64,000 bases of DNA from Eulemur rufifrons (lineage: Eukaryota; Chordata; Mammalia; Primates; Lemuridae). The DNA lies in NCBI RefSeq assembly GCF_041146395.1, contig NC_090999.1, positions 72,297,001 through 72,361,000 on the forward strand. Reading direction: 5' to 3'. The notes below the pieces were generated by a model that worked only from the letters and a program-made list of their open reading frames with translations, was not told the DNA's origin and ran no database searches. Positions 12,490-25,655 of the stretch are shown here, one piece after another (the stretch's first letter is position 1; every line of letters begins with the position of its first letter). Both the position numbers and the translations under genes were made by a program.

Positions 12490-12795
12490 AAGTGGCTTTA
12501 AAAATTATGGAAATAGAGAACAAATTAGTAGTTGCCAGTGATTAGAGACACTGTGGAGAAATGGGGGTGGGTGAGTGTAGCTATAAAAAGACAATAAAAG
12601 GGATTGTGATGGTAATAGAACTTTCCTGCATCTCGAATGCCATGTAAAAGTCCTGACTGTGATAAGACACCGTAATTTGTCAAGATATTACCATTATTGG
12701 AAAGTGGGTTAAGGGTCCATGAGATCACTATTATTTTTTACAACTGCACCTGACTCTGCAATCATCTCAAAATAAAATGTTGAATTTAAAAATCA
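12490..12795 (+). mobile_element. Old L1 (L1M-type) 3'UTR fragment
   Basis: 'attagtagttgccagtgatt', 'ggtgggtgagtgtagctat', 'aaaggg att gtgatggtaatag' and the ending 'tgcaatcatctcaaaataaaat' follow the 3'UTR of ancient mammalian L1. It has no coding content and a short A-rich end. Confidence 0.7.
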
Positions 12796-15700
12796 TGAAT
12801 TTATTAAACACTGGGAAAATTTAAAGTTATATCACTTTGAAAATAACAGTAATGGCAATAACTAAAAATAGTATTCAGAGTACTAAAATTACTATACATG
12901 TGTGTAATATTTGGGAACGATATTTAATTTTTTGTGGAGGTCAAGATAGTTTATTATAAAAAAATACTCTTATTTGTTGGCATGTTGTGGTATGTTATAA
13001 TAGGAAGCCTGATATTCTTATCACTTATTTGGGGCTTCTAATTTTTTTTTATCATTAGGTTTAATGTAAATTATATGATCCTCATGTATTCTTTCTACAT
13101 CATTTCTTAGGTCAGTGTATATTTCACTTTCTTTAATGTGAATATAAACAGCAAAGTTTTACCCTTTCGTTCTCCTATTCTAAATCCAGGGCAAGAAAAA
13201 TACGTGTTACTATTTCTATGACATCTACATTTTAATTAAAATCTTAATATAAAATGTTACTCCTGGAAATCTTGTAACACTATTTGATCATTGGAATGTC
13301 TTCCAGGCCTAAATCATTCCTTCTGTAAAATGTGGAGGTAGAGGTAGATGATCTCTACTGGCCCTTCTCAATCTAAATGCTGTGACTCTCTAAATTAACC
13401 TTTTTGATAATTTTTCAAATGCTTCTGGTTTCCCAAATAGAATGGAGACAGTCAAAATGCACAAAACAAGTAAGTGTCACACATAAGTGGTAAGAAACAC
13501 TCCTGGATGAGATTTATTTGGAGAGAACAGGAAACACATTTTTTAAAACCCCTTGCAGACCAAAATGCTGTAATTAAATTGCAGGTCATCTATGATATCA
13601 TAGCAACAATTACTGTGGGTTAAGGCATGATATTTATATTTGCATGGAGAATTTAGGAAGCATATCCTAGAATTGAATATATTACAATTTTATTTGTTTC
13701 TGTATGTCTCTGAGTATTTATTTACATGTTCAAATATAAAAGTAGAACTATTATTTACTGTTTGACTATGCTATGTTTTTAAGACTGAACATTTTCATTA
13801 CTACGTGCAGAGTGAAACAACCACGAAAAACAATATCTTCATTTAGAATCTAGAAAGAATCATTTTCTGATGGGAAAAAGGCACATTTTGAAGCAAGGAG
13901 ATGTGCAATAAATTTTGAAAAAGGCTGAAGTTCTCATTCATATTCCTAAAGTGTAAAATCCCTTTGCCACCTTGTTCATTGAAAATGATTTTGAAGATCT
14001 ACTCAGTCTCTGGCCACTTCAGATTAAGTCCTTTCCATGTCAAGCACTTACCTGCTGAAATGACTACTTTTTCTTTTCCTTTTATTTTTTTTCCTTCTTT
14101 TTCAGGGTATCTCAGTACTTCTGTACATTAAGCTTTCAGAAATCTTCATATACTGTAACTACTCAACTTATGTTCTCCCTAGTTCAACCATTTTCAGAAT
14201 AACAAGACAGAATACAGCTTCTTCCTTAGGTTTAGATATTGATGTTTTCTGCCAAGAATGCTATTTATTCCATATATACCACCGTGGAATAACTTCCTCC
14301 CTAGACAATGATAATCTACAAGGCCTAGAGAGCAATATCAATTAGACTCAATGCAGAAGTGAATAACATATCAGTAAGCCTTAAAACATAAACAAAATTA
14401 GGGCAGCCTGTCTATGCCTTAAAAGATAATAAAAAGATCAGACAAACTATAGATGAAAAATTTATAGAAATTCTCTTTATTTATTCAGAATCATTTTTTT
14501 CTTAATTAACAAATTATTTTTATGCATGTATGTATTTGGGTCTCTGGATGATCAGAAATCCTCAAAGTGGCAAGACAACTACAGTCCTAGAAAACATCAC
14601 AGTTTAATAGTTGGAAAGGGATAAGTCAATATCTTATAAATAACCTAATATGGTAGACATGGTAGTATCATTAAGCATTCTAGACAGTGGGACTTATTTC
14701 TTGTTTTGTTTTGTCTTTAAACAACCACATTTTTGTAGAAAGCCTGACTGTATGATGACAACATGGTCCAAAGTGTGAAAAATTATCTCATTTTGTCCAG
14801 ATATATTTTATTTTAAAACCTTTATTTTTCCATTAAAAATATTTCCAAGTGTCTGCCATAATTTTATTGGTATGATTGAAATAAGATTTTAAAACAGTAA
14901 AACTTTGTAACAGAAAGGGGCAATGGTATGAAAGTATTTCTAAAATAATAAATAAAAATATTTGTATTTATTACAATAAAATAGGGCAAGCCGCTTTGCA
15001 GCTTGATTCAAGAATTTGTGTAATTAAATAAGTTTTATTGGATGTCAGATAATGCAAAGTCAGACTGTCTAAAAATGTAGCCATGTTTACAAACTAATTA
15101 TTCATTGAGTTAAACGTGAAAATATTAAACTCCTTTCTTCTTATGAAACTATTCAAATTGATAGTATAATTTCAGAAATCATCTTGATATCATGAACTTT
15201 GAGAGCACGTACTTACGGAGCAGATTAATTATAAAAGACAAGAGGCAACACTTTCCGGATGTGAAGCTGTAGGTAGTCTAACCATATTCACAGCTGAAAA
15301 TTAATATTGTCTAGAACTCATACTGATTCAATCACGTTGAGCTTGCTACTCCAAGTACGGTGTTAAGAATTTGCATAGTTTCATGAATAGAAGATACAGG
15401 AAATCTTTGTTAGTAATCTTAGAATCATATATATACATACACGCACACAAACACACATACAAACAGAAATGGGGAATTTTCTTTGTGCAAAGGGAACATT
15501 TAACAGATCTTAAATGTTTTTGGCCACCTTCACAATTTTTCAGTTTGATAAAGTTTCTACCAATCAACAAAATACCCACCTGACATGGTCCTTAATCAAA
15601 TTAAGCATGTCTGTTATAAACATCCTCAGTACATACAAGAGGCATGGCCAATGATCAACTACTAATTTAAGTTTGATTTTTTTTTCCTCATATGCCTTCC

Positions 15701-16149
15701 TCCACCCTTCTTCCTCCTAACACAACCCTCTAAATACTGTATTGTTAGGACCAGAAATTTCTGTGGTACTCCAGACCCTAAATTCTCATTTTTGCATTTT
15801 TCACTGAATCATGAATGAAACTTTATTCTGCAGCGCATGGTAAGTTTGACAATGGCTTGGTCCCAGTGACAGACAGAGACAGCCAGGCCCAATACATAAA
15901 TTTACTACATTAAAGGACTACTTAACTAGCCAACTAACCAGGTGCCGCTTGGTCTTATATTTAACATTTGTTTTTGAAATAGGAACACTAATTGAGTAGT
16001 TACTGGGAATAATAAACACAGTGAAGTTGTACTTCAGTGCTTACTGGCCCAATAAACTTTTTCCAGATTCATTAATGAATTTATAGTCATTTTTGGCCAC
16101 CGTGTAGAGACCCTACATATTCAAACAACCTAAAATAGCAATTATTTCC
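12796..16149. other. No gene; long AT-rich unique stretch
   Basis: Apart from a MIR at 13285-13395 and a CA-rich patch near 15425-15460, I see no recognised element. Overlapping sense and antisense 70-77 codon frames at 15346-15583 have no motif. Confidence 0.5.
13285..13395 (+). repeat. MIR-like SINE fragment
   Basis: 'ccttctgtaaaatgtggagg tagaggtagatgatctctac tggccct' and 'aaatgctgtgactct' parallel the MIR-associated block (tctgtaaaatgaggggattggactagatgatctctaaggtcc ... attctatgattct). Short and diverged. Confidence 0.6.
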
Positions 16150-16790
16150 TGGCAAATTAAAAAAAGTCAAAATTGCCAAAACTTAGAAGTAATCAAGATA
16201 TCCTTTAGTAAGTGAGTGAAAAAATAAACTGTGGTACATCCAGATAATGGGATATCATTCAGCACTAAAATGCAATAAGCTAACAAGCCATGAAAAGATG
16301 TGGATGAACCTTAAATGCCTATTACTAAGAGAAAGAAGCTCATCTGAAAGGGTTACATGCTATATGATTTGAACTATATGACATCCTGCAAAAGGAAAAA
16401 CTATGGAGACAATGAGAAGATCAATGGTTGCCAGGGGTTTGGGGGAGGGAGGGATGAATAGGTGGAGCACAGAGGATTTTTAGGTTAGTGAAACTGTTCT
16501 GTATAATGCTGTGATGGTGAGTACGTGTCATTATATATTTGTCCAAACCCATACAATGTATAACACCAAGAGTGAACCCTAATGCGATGGACTTTGAGTG
16601 AATATGATATGTCAGTGTAGGCTTATCAATCACAACAAATGTACCACTCTGGGGGGAATATTGATAATAGCGGAGGCTGTCCCTGTATGGGGGCAGGAGG
16701 GAAATGAGAAATCTCTGAGCCTTCCTCTCAATTTCACTGTGAAACTAAAACTGTCCTAAAAAAATAAAGTCTTAAAATAGTAAAAGTCCA
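16150..16790 (+). mobile_element. Old L1 (L1M-type) ORF2 end and 3'UTR
   Basis: Begins with the ORF2 terminus pattern ('gtggtacatccagataatgg', 'catgaaaagatgtggatgaa', 'ttactaagagaaagaagctc'). It continues through 'gatcaatggttgccagggg', 'gtccaaacccatacaatgta' and 'caagagtgaaccctaatgcg', and ends 'aaactgtcctaaaaaaataaa'. This is a classic ancient mammalian L1 3' end. All frames are broken. Confidence 0.85.
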
Positions 16791-17669
16791 TTGTGCTTAC
16801 TTTAGCCCAGCCTCAGCTTATATTTTAGTGAGGTCCTGACTATAGGTTTGAAAGTAGATGCATACCAGAAGTTATGCACCTTCATTTGATTTTTCACAGC
16901 TGGTCTCTCTTACACCTGGGCATTTGCTTGTGGTTTAGGAGCAGTCAGGGAGAATGACTATCAAATGAGGACTTGAAAATAAAATTTGCTTTAAACTATT
17001 TCCTGTCTTCTTTCATGTCTAATGTCTTCTTTCATGTCTAATGTCTTCTTTCATGTCCTAATGTTATCATTGTCACAAAGGAAAAAGAGAAGTATCTGTG
17101 TGCACCTCTGAAATATGACTTCAAGGCAAAGAACTAAAAATTAAATAGATCAATGAAAGGGAAGACACCTTGGACAAGGTCACTTAGATTTGATTAAATA
17201 TATTAAATTGTTTAATACTATTTTGTAGAATTTATTAAAGCCATTCCTTTGATCATTGCACTTAAAAAGTCAAAAATATACCATGAATACTTTTAACAAA
17301 ATAATACTAAGATCAGAAGGCAGGAAATCTTTCAAGTCTAATTGGTCACTAGTAAACCTTGTTCTCTCTTGTTGTAAATAATGCATTTCTCCTAAGTTCC
17401 TAACTGGCTTCTATTCCCAAGACCCTTGATTGCTCTTTAATTGCCATACAAGGGGAAGACATTATCCTTATCACATTAGAAAACTAGAAACAACCATTAA
17501 CTTCTTCCTTTTTCTAACCCCATAGAATTCAAATATCATTCATGAATATTTCTTGATTTTTTTTCCTATTTCTTTCCATTCCCCAATTTCTGGCTTAGTT
17601 CCCATCCCAATTGCTTATCATTTGAATAACTGGTATATCTTTCTAATAAATAATCATATTTCTGTTTTT
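16791..17669. other. No gene; AT-rich DNA with one minisatellite
   Basis: Contains the 19-bp tandem repeat listed separately; otherwise nothing recognised. Confidence 0.55.
17004..17061. repeat. 19-bp tandem repeat, 3 copies
   Basis: The unit 'tgtcttctttcatgtctaa' is perfect at 17004-17022 and 17023-17041. A third copy with one extra C is at 17042-17061. The near-identity implies a recent expansion. Confidence 0.95.
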
Positions 17670-18300
17670 ACTCCCTGACTTTCAATTCAGCGGCTATGAC
17701 ATTATCAGCCTGATCTTCCACATATACAAATGCTATTCAGCTTAAGAATCTCAGTGGCTTACTATAGCTTCAAAGTAACCTCCTTGGAGTGGCTGGGAAG
17801 TTTCCTCTAATTTGGTTATGTCTCTCCCATATCTTTCTTTGCACTCCATGATTCAGTTGTGTTAGACTTTTGAAGACTGTCCAATAATGTAAGTTAATAT
17901 TTGACTATTTCTCTTTAATGTTGCCCCTAGTACCTAGAACATTTCATTCCTTTTCTTATCCTAGAGATCTCCTATTCTTTCTCTATAACTCGGTTATGTC
18001 AGAAAACACGTCCATCATTTCAGCCTTCAAGTACTACGCTTATTACCTCTGCAATGACCCTGCACTCTTCTTACTTACTGTCAGTTGATTGAAGGGAACT
18101 ACTGTGACTCAGAGCTAAGCATAATGCTTAGCATACAGGAAGCACTCAGCAAAAGGTAATGATCCGCTAGAAAACAGACTTCAAAGTAGGTGCTGTGCAT
18201 GTCTTATTAGTGAATTCCTTGTATATATTCAGGACTTGGCATAGAGGGGTCCTCATGAATCTTTATTGAGTAAATGCAAGAACAAATGAATGAATAAACT
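17670..18300 (+). repeat. L2 LINE 3' region
   Basis: The order is 'aatctcagtggcttactata' (L2 'atcttcaatggctccccat'), then a coding remnant, then 'tgactcagagctaagcataa tgcttagcat' and 'gaatctttattgagtaaatg ... aaatgaatgaataaa'. The tail of GAAT repeats with no poly-A is typical of L2. The last 90 bp may be a second overlapping tail. Confidence 0.65.
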
Positions 18301-19784
18301 TTATGCCATTTGTTTTATATCTTTTTTGGATTCCTATGTTTGGAATCTCTCTGACCAAATATTTTTTCCAATTTATTTTAAATTTTAATGCAAATTAAAT
18401 GTCTTATCAACTAAATAGGATATCCATTTTCAATAGATGTAAGATGCTTATGCATACAAAATAATAAACATGTAACAGAAAATTTTATAACTCATGAAAA
18501 TTATTAAATTAAAATTTTTTCTCCAACAATTTTTATACACTAATCTTTAATATGTATTCCTTTTTGTTAGCCATTAGTCACACATATACATAAACAGACA
18601 AGGAGTATCTGCTTTATTTCTAATATATTCTTCCATATCTCTCTGTTTCACATTATTTGACATAATAGAACAAAATTTAACAACATTGCATACCACAATA
18701 GAGAAGTGAAACTCTCTAAAGTTGTATTATCTATACACCATTGAGAGAGTAATTTATTGTTAAGTATTAATTTGATGCTTACTTATACAATAATTTAATA
18801 CTAAAATACAATTTCTTTGATACCATATAATTCCATACTTCTTTCTTTCAGTTTCTATTATTATAATTTTCATGGAATTTAGAAATTAAAGGTAACTAAA
18901 ACATTAAACAGAGCAAAAGTGATATAGAAAAATATCTCAAAATAACAACTAATTATTCTGATACAAACTGAACTATTTGAATTATCCATATCTTTGCAAA
19001 AGCAATTGAGTGGTTGGGAGAATCTGTAGTGGCCACAGGCTATCGGCCAATTGTCTTTGTCATCTTCCCGTGTATTGCCTACAAGCACATGGAACATGAG
19101 GCAGACCTGAACTGGACAATTGTTCTGTTTAACTATATCTTCTCTCTCTTTAGAGGGCAACAGATCTCCACCTCTCTCGTTTATGCAGTTAAATGTAGTT
19201 CTCATCCCATGAAGCCCCTGAGACCTAGGCCTAAAGCAATCAGTAATTATTGATAATGATATGAAACTATTTGGTCCATCAAAAAACAATAAATTCTAGG
19301 ACATGGGTGGGTTATATCCCAAAAGAGATTATATTTTTCTACTGTATTAATATTATGAGCTTGGTATCCTGAAGCTAAGGACAGGTGAAGGGGGATGGGA
19401 GTGAGGAGTGCTGCCTACATAGACAAAGCAGAGCTAAGAAATGAAAATGGGCACATTTGTTTGAGGCCTAAATCGAACCGTCATTGAAACCAGAATTATC
19501 CATGAGTTGTCGCTTATGTTAGCCAGTAAATTACTTTTTTTGACCTATGCCAATTCAAATTGGGTTTTATTTCACTTATAGCTGAAAATATGTTAGCCTT
19601 TATAACACCTAATAATAAAGGTTTTTGCTTGTGAAACTTCCATAAGGGATTTTCTTTATTCTATCCTATTATATGTAAGTGTTAAGCCAGGTATCTTTAT
19701 ATGTAAAGGGTTCTTTTACTCAGGATTTATGAAGGCACTGCTGTGGCTATTTGTTTGTCCATCTCTTCTTTCCTATTAGGAATC
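18301..19784. other. No gene; unassigned, including a 136-codon antisense frame
   Basis: An antisense frame at 18879-19289 is 136 codons and a sense frame at 19014-19253 is 79 codons. Neither shows a domain, signal peptide or homology that I recognise. The core 18960-19260 is less AT-rich than the flanks and could be a decayed LTR or a retained non-coding element. Confidence 0.4.
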
Positions 19785-19915
19785 CCATATCCATTTCACA
19801 GATAAGAAAATTGAGGTCAAGTAATTTATCCATTACTATGTAGCTAGTAAGTGATGGAACTAATATTTTAAGTCAGATTATGTGACTGAAGACAGCACAT
19901 CCTCTTAATTGCAAT
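19785..19915 (-). repeat. MIR SINE fragment
   Basis: 'catttcacagataagaaaat tgaggtcaagtaatttatcc' and 'gtagctagtaagtgatgga' are the reverse complement of the MIR body (ACAGATGAGGAAACTGAGG ... TTAAGTAACTTGCCCAAGG ... AGCTAGTAAGTGGCAGA). Confidence 0.85.
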
Positions 19916-22239
19916 GGAATACTTGTAATTCAAGTTTACATATAAGTCCTCATGAGTAAGTAGCATAGACTACAGGTGGATGCAGTAGATATATAAGGGG
20001 GTAGAAAATACTACCCATTGAAGCTATTGCAAGGTCATTTCTATGCTGGAAGTACTGAAGAGCTAGGGCAGTTTTAGACTGGATCTGAAGGCTCAACTCT
20101 GCTTTAAGAGAAATAAGCAGCCTGGTTAAAAAGAAGACAAAATTTGAACTGCTTTTCCTGTCTTAGAATAGAATAGAATATCCAATTCAATTCTTCCTGG
20201 TTAAAGTGTAGACTTTCTCAGTATTCCTGAAACAAGGAATGGCCTCTGGGAGGCAGAGGGATTTTCACAGACTCTCCATCACTCCAGTCTTTAGAGCTAC
20301 AGCCAAACTTGTCTTTGGAGTATCACCTCTGGGTATGGTTGTGAGATGTGGGTTACCATAATATATTCCCAGAATAATGTTTACCAAAGATTGTTTCGTA
20401 GGAAAAATATTTTGTGAGGAAAGGGAAATTGAGAAATACTGCATTGAGTATCTTTTTTTAAAAACATGAATTATATATTAATAAATTAAAAGTTCTAAGA
20501 TGTACTTCAGCAATATTTGCCTAGCACATTTTTTCCAAAATGAATTTTTCAATAATATTTTTGTGTGCAACATTGATTAGTGATGTATACTAAGAAATAT
20601 TGATACAAACATATTCTCTTCTATATCAAATTTTAAATCATATTATAGCATTTTTTCATTTCTTAATATTTCTTAGTAAAATCACAAGCTTACAATCAAA
20701 TGAACAAAAGAATAAAGGTACAAATATGAAATTACACTTTATCATTCTTATTGTTTAGTGCTATGAAGTGCCTTTGATTGTATTTGACAAAACTTGCATA
20801 TTCAAAACTTATCAACTCTAACGTGATGGATGCATACCTATATCAAGTATCTGTATAATAGATATGTATATTTGTTTTAAAGGTTATATACCTGTCTTTC
20901 CAAATGCTTAATACAGACGCACGCCCAAATATTTATCCTAATATGAATGTCTGAGAACTGTCTATCTTTCTGGCGAAATAGTCACGATTCAGAGTTCCAA
21001 GTTTTACAAGCATCAAGAAAACTGAATATATATAATTAGAACAGTGTGAAATGCTAAGCTCAATTATGCTCCTTAGTGTGAGTTATACCTAGACCTTCCC
21101 AGGTTTCATTTTTATGAGCTGCATTCCGTTCAGCAACTGTATCAAAAGAGGGTTAAAATCTGAAAGATATTAAGAGTAGAACAGGCCTGTGCTAAGGGAG
21201 CTCTCTGAGCATGAACACTTGGAAATATTTGGCCCTGATAAAAATTATTGTCAGATTTTCTGGGAACCTTGAGCCTGGAAATGATGGAAACCTGAGTTTA
21301 CTTATAATTGAAAAAAAAAAAAAAAAGGTACAATTGCAAAAATGAGCTTTTCTATTTGAATTGCTCTCCTATGCCTTGTCAGTCATTGTTTCACATACAA
21401 AGAGAAGAGATGTTAAAAATATTACAAGAATCCTATATTTTCTAATAATTATTGTAAAGGCAAAACATAGATATTTTTTCTTAACCTTTTGTAAACATCA
21501 TCCTAAAAACGCAAATATCATAAAATGTTGTGATTAAAATTATATATCTCATTATGTTTATGGGGTCAATTTCAATCCCCAAGGGAAAGTGAGTTCACGC
21601 TGCCTCTATTAATAAATAAAAAGTAGATTTTCTAATGTTTAACAGTGAAAGGAGGATTTCCAGAAATAAAGTAGCAGGAACAAGTGGCACTAGCTCTGTC
21701 ACTCTGCAATTTATCTTCCCTTGATGTCTTTCATTTGTTTTCCCTGCCATTAACAAGCAGTCTGCCTGGGATGCACAACTCACTCTTTAACTGTCTGCCC
21801 CAGTGGTATACAAAAACTGCTTTGTTTAATAGAAGACATTTGAAACTCCCAAAGAACTTTATTAAAGACAATAAAGAAAAAAATAGGCATTTGGCACAAA
21901 TCACATATCTATAAAATAGTGGGGCTTCCAATATAGAGTTTTAGAACTTACCATATCAAGTTCCCTCCTGGGTATATAAATGCCACACAGACTCAACTTA
22001 TTCTTGCTAAACATTTCTATGTTAGGCCTGAAATTGTGACATGAATTTACAATATCTTACTCAGATTTTTTCCTTCCAAATCCAAGCCTAACTTCATATG
22101 GAGAATATTATCCTGGCATTTATAAATTAGGAATTATTTCTTGGCTATCTTAATACCTTCATGATTGTGGATCATAGTATTACTGTTCTCAAAGTTTCTT
22201 CTCTCCCTGTGAAAAAAATTACGTTTCACTACCCTGTCA
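19916..22239. other. No gene; AT-rich DNA
   Basis: It includes a 17-A run near 21310. ORFs of 62-76 codons at 21595-21931 lie on both strands and lack motifs. A moderately complex block at 20230-20440 may be an old DNA transposon, but I cannot assign it. Confidence 0.45.
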
Positions 22240-22400
22240 GGCAGGCATGGCAATGTGGCCATGTGACTTATGGTGACCCTCCCTATGAGGATAATGCTTA
22301 ACCCACTCTGGTGATATCAGTTTTGTTCCTGTGACTTGGAAGTAATGAAATACGAAGAGAAAGGATATTTGCCACTTCTGAGCAGGGTCTCAAAATATTA
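22240..22400 (+). repeat. LTR-like fragment (same family as 30295-30512?)
   Basis: 'gtggccatgtgacttatgg', 'gtgacttggaagtaatgaaa' and 'atttgccacttctgagcagg' match the upstream half of an old LTR-type repeat whose downstream half resembles 30295-30512. It is cut off by the L1 that begins at about 22412. The family assignment is from memory. Confidence 0.45.
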
Positions 22401-22411
22401 TCAATTCTGGA

Positions 22412-24378
22412 ATGAGAGGAGACTGAGCAAGATGGCTAAATAGAAATACCCAGTGGAAAAAAAATAAAGGAAATATCTAGTTATTTTCCCACTGCACAAA
22501 CACCAAATTCAACAACTATCCACACAAGCAGAATTGTTCAGAAGAACCAAAAATTAGTCACCAAGGCAGTACCACAAAGTGTTTGCAAGAGTCATAGTAT
22601 TATTGGGCTTGGGGAATCCCAATGCTGATACAGATGCAGTGACCAGAGACTTAGATAACAACACTCAATTTTCTTTGAATATCTGGAAAGCCTTCTCAAG
22701 TAGGATAGGTTCAAACAAGCCTAGACTATGAAGATTGAAATAAAAACCTAAACCTTAAATGCCCAGACATTGATGAACATCTGAAGCAGCAGGAACATCC
22801 AGAAAAACATGACCTCACCAAATGAACTAAATAAAGTACCAGTGATCAGTACCAGGATGATGAAAATATTTGATATTTCAGACAAAGAATTCAAAATAGC
22901 TGTACTGAAGAAGCTCAATGAAGTTCAAAGCAACAAATAGAAGGAACTCAGAAGCCCATCAGAGGAATTTAACAAATAGATCTAAATAATAAAAAAAAAC
23001 AAGCAGAAATTATGGAGCTTAAGAAGTCAATTGACAAACTGAGAAATGTGTCAGAGTTTCTCAACAGTAGAATTAACCAAGCAGAAGAAAAAATTAGCTT
23101 GAAGACAGCCTATTTGAAAATAAATGAATAGAAGAGAAAAAAGAAAAAAAGAGTACAAAAGAATGAAGCATACCTATAAAATCTAGAAAATAGCCTCAAA
23201 AAGGAAAATCTAAGAATTAAAGGCTGTAAAGAGGAGAGAGAGAGAGAGAGAGAGATATCAGAGTAGAACCTTTATTCAAAGAAATATTAAGAGAAAGCTT
23301 TCCAAACCTAAGGAAAGATATCAATATTAAGGTAAAAGAAGGTCATAGAACATCAAGCAGATTTAACCCAAACAAGACTGCCTCAATATAGTTAATAATC
23401 AAGCTCCCAAAGGTCATAAATAAAGAAAAGGTCCAAAGGGAAGCTAGAAAAAAAAATAAAAATAATATATAAATGAGCTCCAATACATGTGGCAGTGGAC
23501 TTCTTAGTGGAAACCTTATAGGCCAGGAGAGAGTGTCATGGCATATTCAGCATGTTGAAGGAAAAAAAACCTTAATCCTAGAATGTTATATCCTGCAAAA
23601 TTATCCAAATATTCTTCAATCAAGAAGGAAAAATAAAGACTTTCCCAAGCAAAAGCTAAGGAATTTCATCAACATCAGTTCTGTCCTACAAGAAATGCTA
23701 AAAGGAGTTCTTCACTGTGAAAGAAAAGGAAAGGATGTTAATGAACAAAGAGAAATCAACTGAAAGTATGCAACTCACTGGTAGCAATATAGAATATTCT
23801 ATTGCTGTAACTGCAATGTAAAAATCACATATATCTTGAGTACGAAGACCAAAAAGAAAAACCTATCAAAAATAACTACAATAAATTTTTGAAAGATAAG
23901 TAGTGCAAAAAGATATGAATGAAAACAACAAAAAGAAAGTAGGAGGGGCATGGAGTTAAAGAGTAGAATTTCTCTTAGATTTTCCTTGCTTGTTCATTTG
24001 TTTGCTTGTTTATTTGTCAAATGATTAAAATAATTGGTTATAAAATGTTTTCTGCAAGCCTCATGGTAACCTCAATGAAAAAAACTTCTACAATAGACAT
24101 ACAAAAAAATAAAAAGCAAGAAATTAAAAGACACTATCAAAGAAAATTACTGTTATCAAAGGAAGACAGGAAGGAAGTAACAAAAAAAGAGAAGACCACA
24201 AAATAATCAGAAATCAAATAACAACATGTCAATAGAAGTCCATCCCTATCATTAATATTATTGATGTGAATGAACTAAACTCTCCAATCAAAAGACATAG
24301 AGTGGTTTAATGGATTAAAAAAAAAAGAAGAGCTAACTATGTGTTGTCTGCAAGAAATATATTTCACCTATAAAGATA
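22412..24378 (+). mobile_element. Old L1 (L1MA-like), 5' part
   Basis: It begins with 'gagcaagatggctaaatag'; AAGATGGC is the YY1-binding box found at the start of L1 5'UTRs. Next come ORF1-region text with many stops, a (GA)n run, and an ORF1 C-terminal remnant at about 23473-23720. The interORF block follows ('caagcctcatggtaacctca'). The ORF2 endonuclease start is at about 24240, with the Asn-containing 'gtgaatgaactaaactctcc' and a Gln-Glu block near 24345. It stops abruptly at about 24378, where a younger L1 begins, and resumes at 26196. Confidence 0.85.
23231..23255. repeat. (GA)n microsatellite inside L1 ORF1 region
   Basis: A perfect GA run grown from the purine-rich GAGAGGAGAGAG-type text normally present at this point of old L1 ORF1. 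Confidence 0.9.
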
Positions 24379-25655
24379 CACATCCTCATATAGTCACCTA
24401 ATTTTTGACAAAGCGGGAAAGAATATACTCTGGGGACAACAATCCCTATTCAATAAATGGCGCTGGGAGAATTGGTTAGCCACTTGTAGAAGACTGAAAC
24501 AGGACCCACAGCTTTCACCTCTCACAAAAATCAAATCACGGTGGATAACAGACTTAAACCTTAGGCGTGATACAATCAGAATTCTAAAAGAAAATGTAGG
24601 AAAGACTCTTACAGACATTGGCCTAGGCAAAGAATTTATGAAGAAGACCCCCAAGGCAATCACAGCAGCAACAAAAATAAATGAATGGGACATGATTAAA
24701 TTAAAAAGCTTCTGCACAGCCAAAGAAACAGTCCAGAGAATAAACAGACCACCTACAGAATGGGAAAAAATTTTTGCATACTACTCATCAGATAAAGGAC
24801 TGATAACAAGAATCTATTTAGAACTCAGGAAAATCAGCAAGAAAAAATCAAGCAACCCTATCAAAAAGTGGGCAAAGGACATGAATAGAAATTTTTCAAA
24901 AGAAGATATAAAAATGGCTAACAAACATATGAAAAAGTGTTCAACATCTCTAATCATCAGGGAAATGCAAATCAAAACCACAATGAGATATCACTTAACC
25001 CCAGTGAGAATGGCCTTTATCAAAAAAACCCAAAACAACACATGTTGGCGTGGGTGTGGAGAGACAGGAACACTAATACACTGCTGGTGGGACTGCAAAC
25101 TAGTGCAACCCTTGTGGAAAGCATTATGGAGGTATCTTAAACAGATTCAAGTAGACCTGCCATTTGACCCAGCAATCCCACTACTGGGCATATACCCAAA
25201 GGAAAAAAGGTCATTCTGTAACAAAGGCACATGTACCCAAATGTTTATAGCAGCACAATTCACAATAGCAAAGATGTGGAAACAACCCAAATGCCCATCA
25301 ATACATGATTGGATTAGTAAACTGTGGTATATGTATACCATGGAATATTACTCAGCTATAAGGAATGATGAAGATACGACATCTCTATGGTTCTCCTGGA
25401 GAGAGTTGGAACCCATTATATTAAGTGAAGTATCCCAAGAATGGAAAAACAAGCATCACATGTACTCACCAGAAAATTGGTTTCCCTGATCATCACCTAA
25501 ATACAAATCTGGGAACGACACCAATTGGACATCAGACTGAGGTGGGGGGTGGGGGAGGGGATGGGGGTATGCCTACACAATGAGTGCATTGCGCACCGTT
25601 TGGGGAGTGGTAACACTTGAAGGTGCTGACTCGGGAAAGGGGGGGTGGGGAAAAA
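24379..25655 (+). mobile_element. Young lemur L1, truncated at both ends, nested in old L1
   Basis: A continuous copy of the ORF2 C-terminal third plus the first part of the 3'UTR. It begins at 'cctcatatagtcacctaat' and its frame stays open to the ORF2 stop at 25489. The 3'UTR stops after the first module, at a G-run followed by only seven A's (25650-25657), where other copies continue for about 130 bp more. So either the 3' end was lost or an early A-addition occurred. It lies inside the endonuclease region of the older L1, so it is younger than its host. Confidence 0.85.
24638..25489 (+). pseudogene. L1 ORF2 C-terminal fragment (longest open frame in window)
   Basis: 283 codons from an internal ATG; the same frame reads back openly to about 24390. 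It encodes the thumb-to-C-terminal part of ORF2 protein. The cysteine segment at 25043-25096 is intact as C-x3-C-x7-H-x4-C. It ends Asn-Trp-Phe-Pro-stop, as in the copy at 6418. The endonuclease and reverse transcriptase cores are missing, so it is a dead fragment. The open frame reflects youth, not selection. Confidence 0.92.

Noticed and set aside
18879..19289. 136-codon antisense open frame, a candidate small gene
   Set aside because: No recognisable domain, and an overlapping sense frame of 79 codons is equally open. Composition fits decayed non-coding DNA. Not listed as a CDS without expression or conservation.
24638..25489. 283-codon ORF as a possible functional host gene
   Set aside because: It is the L1 ORF2 C-terminus with no start, promoter or catalytic core; near-identical sequence occurs at 6418-7026.
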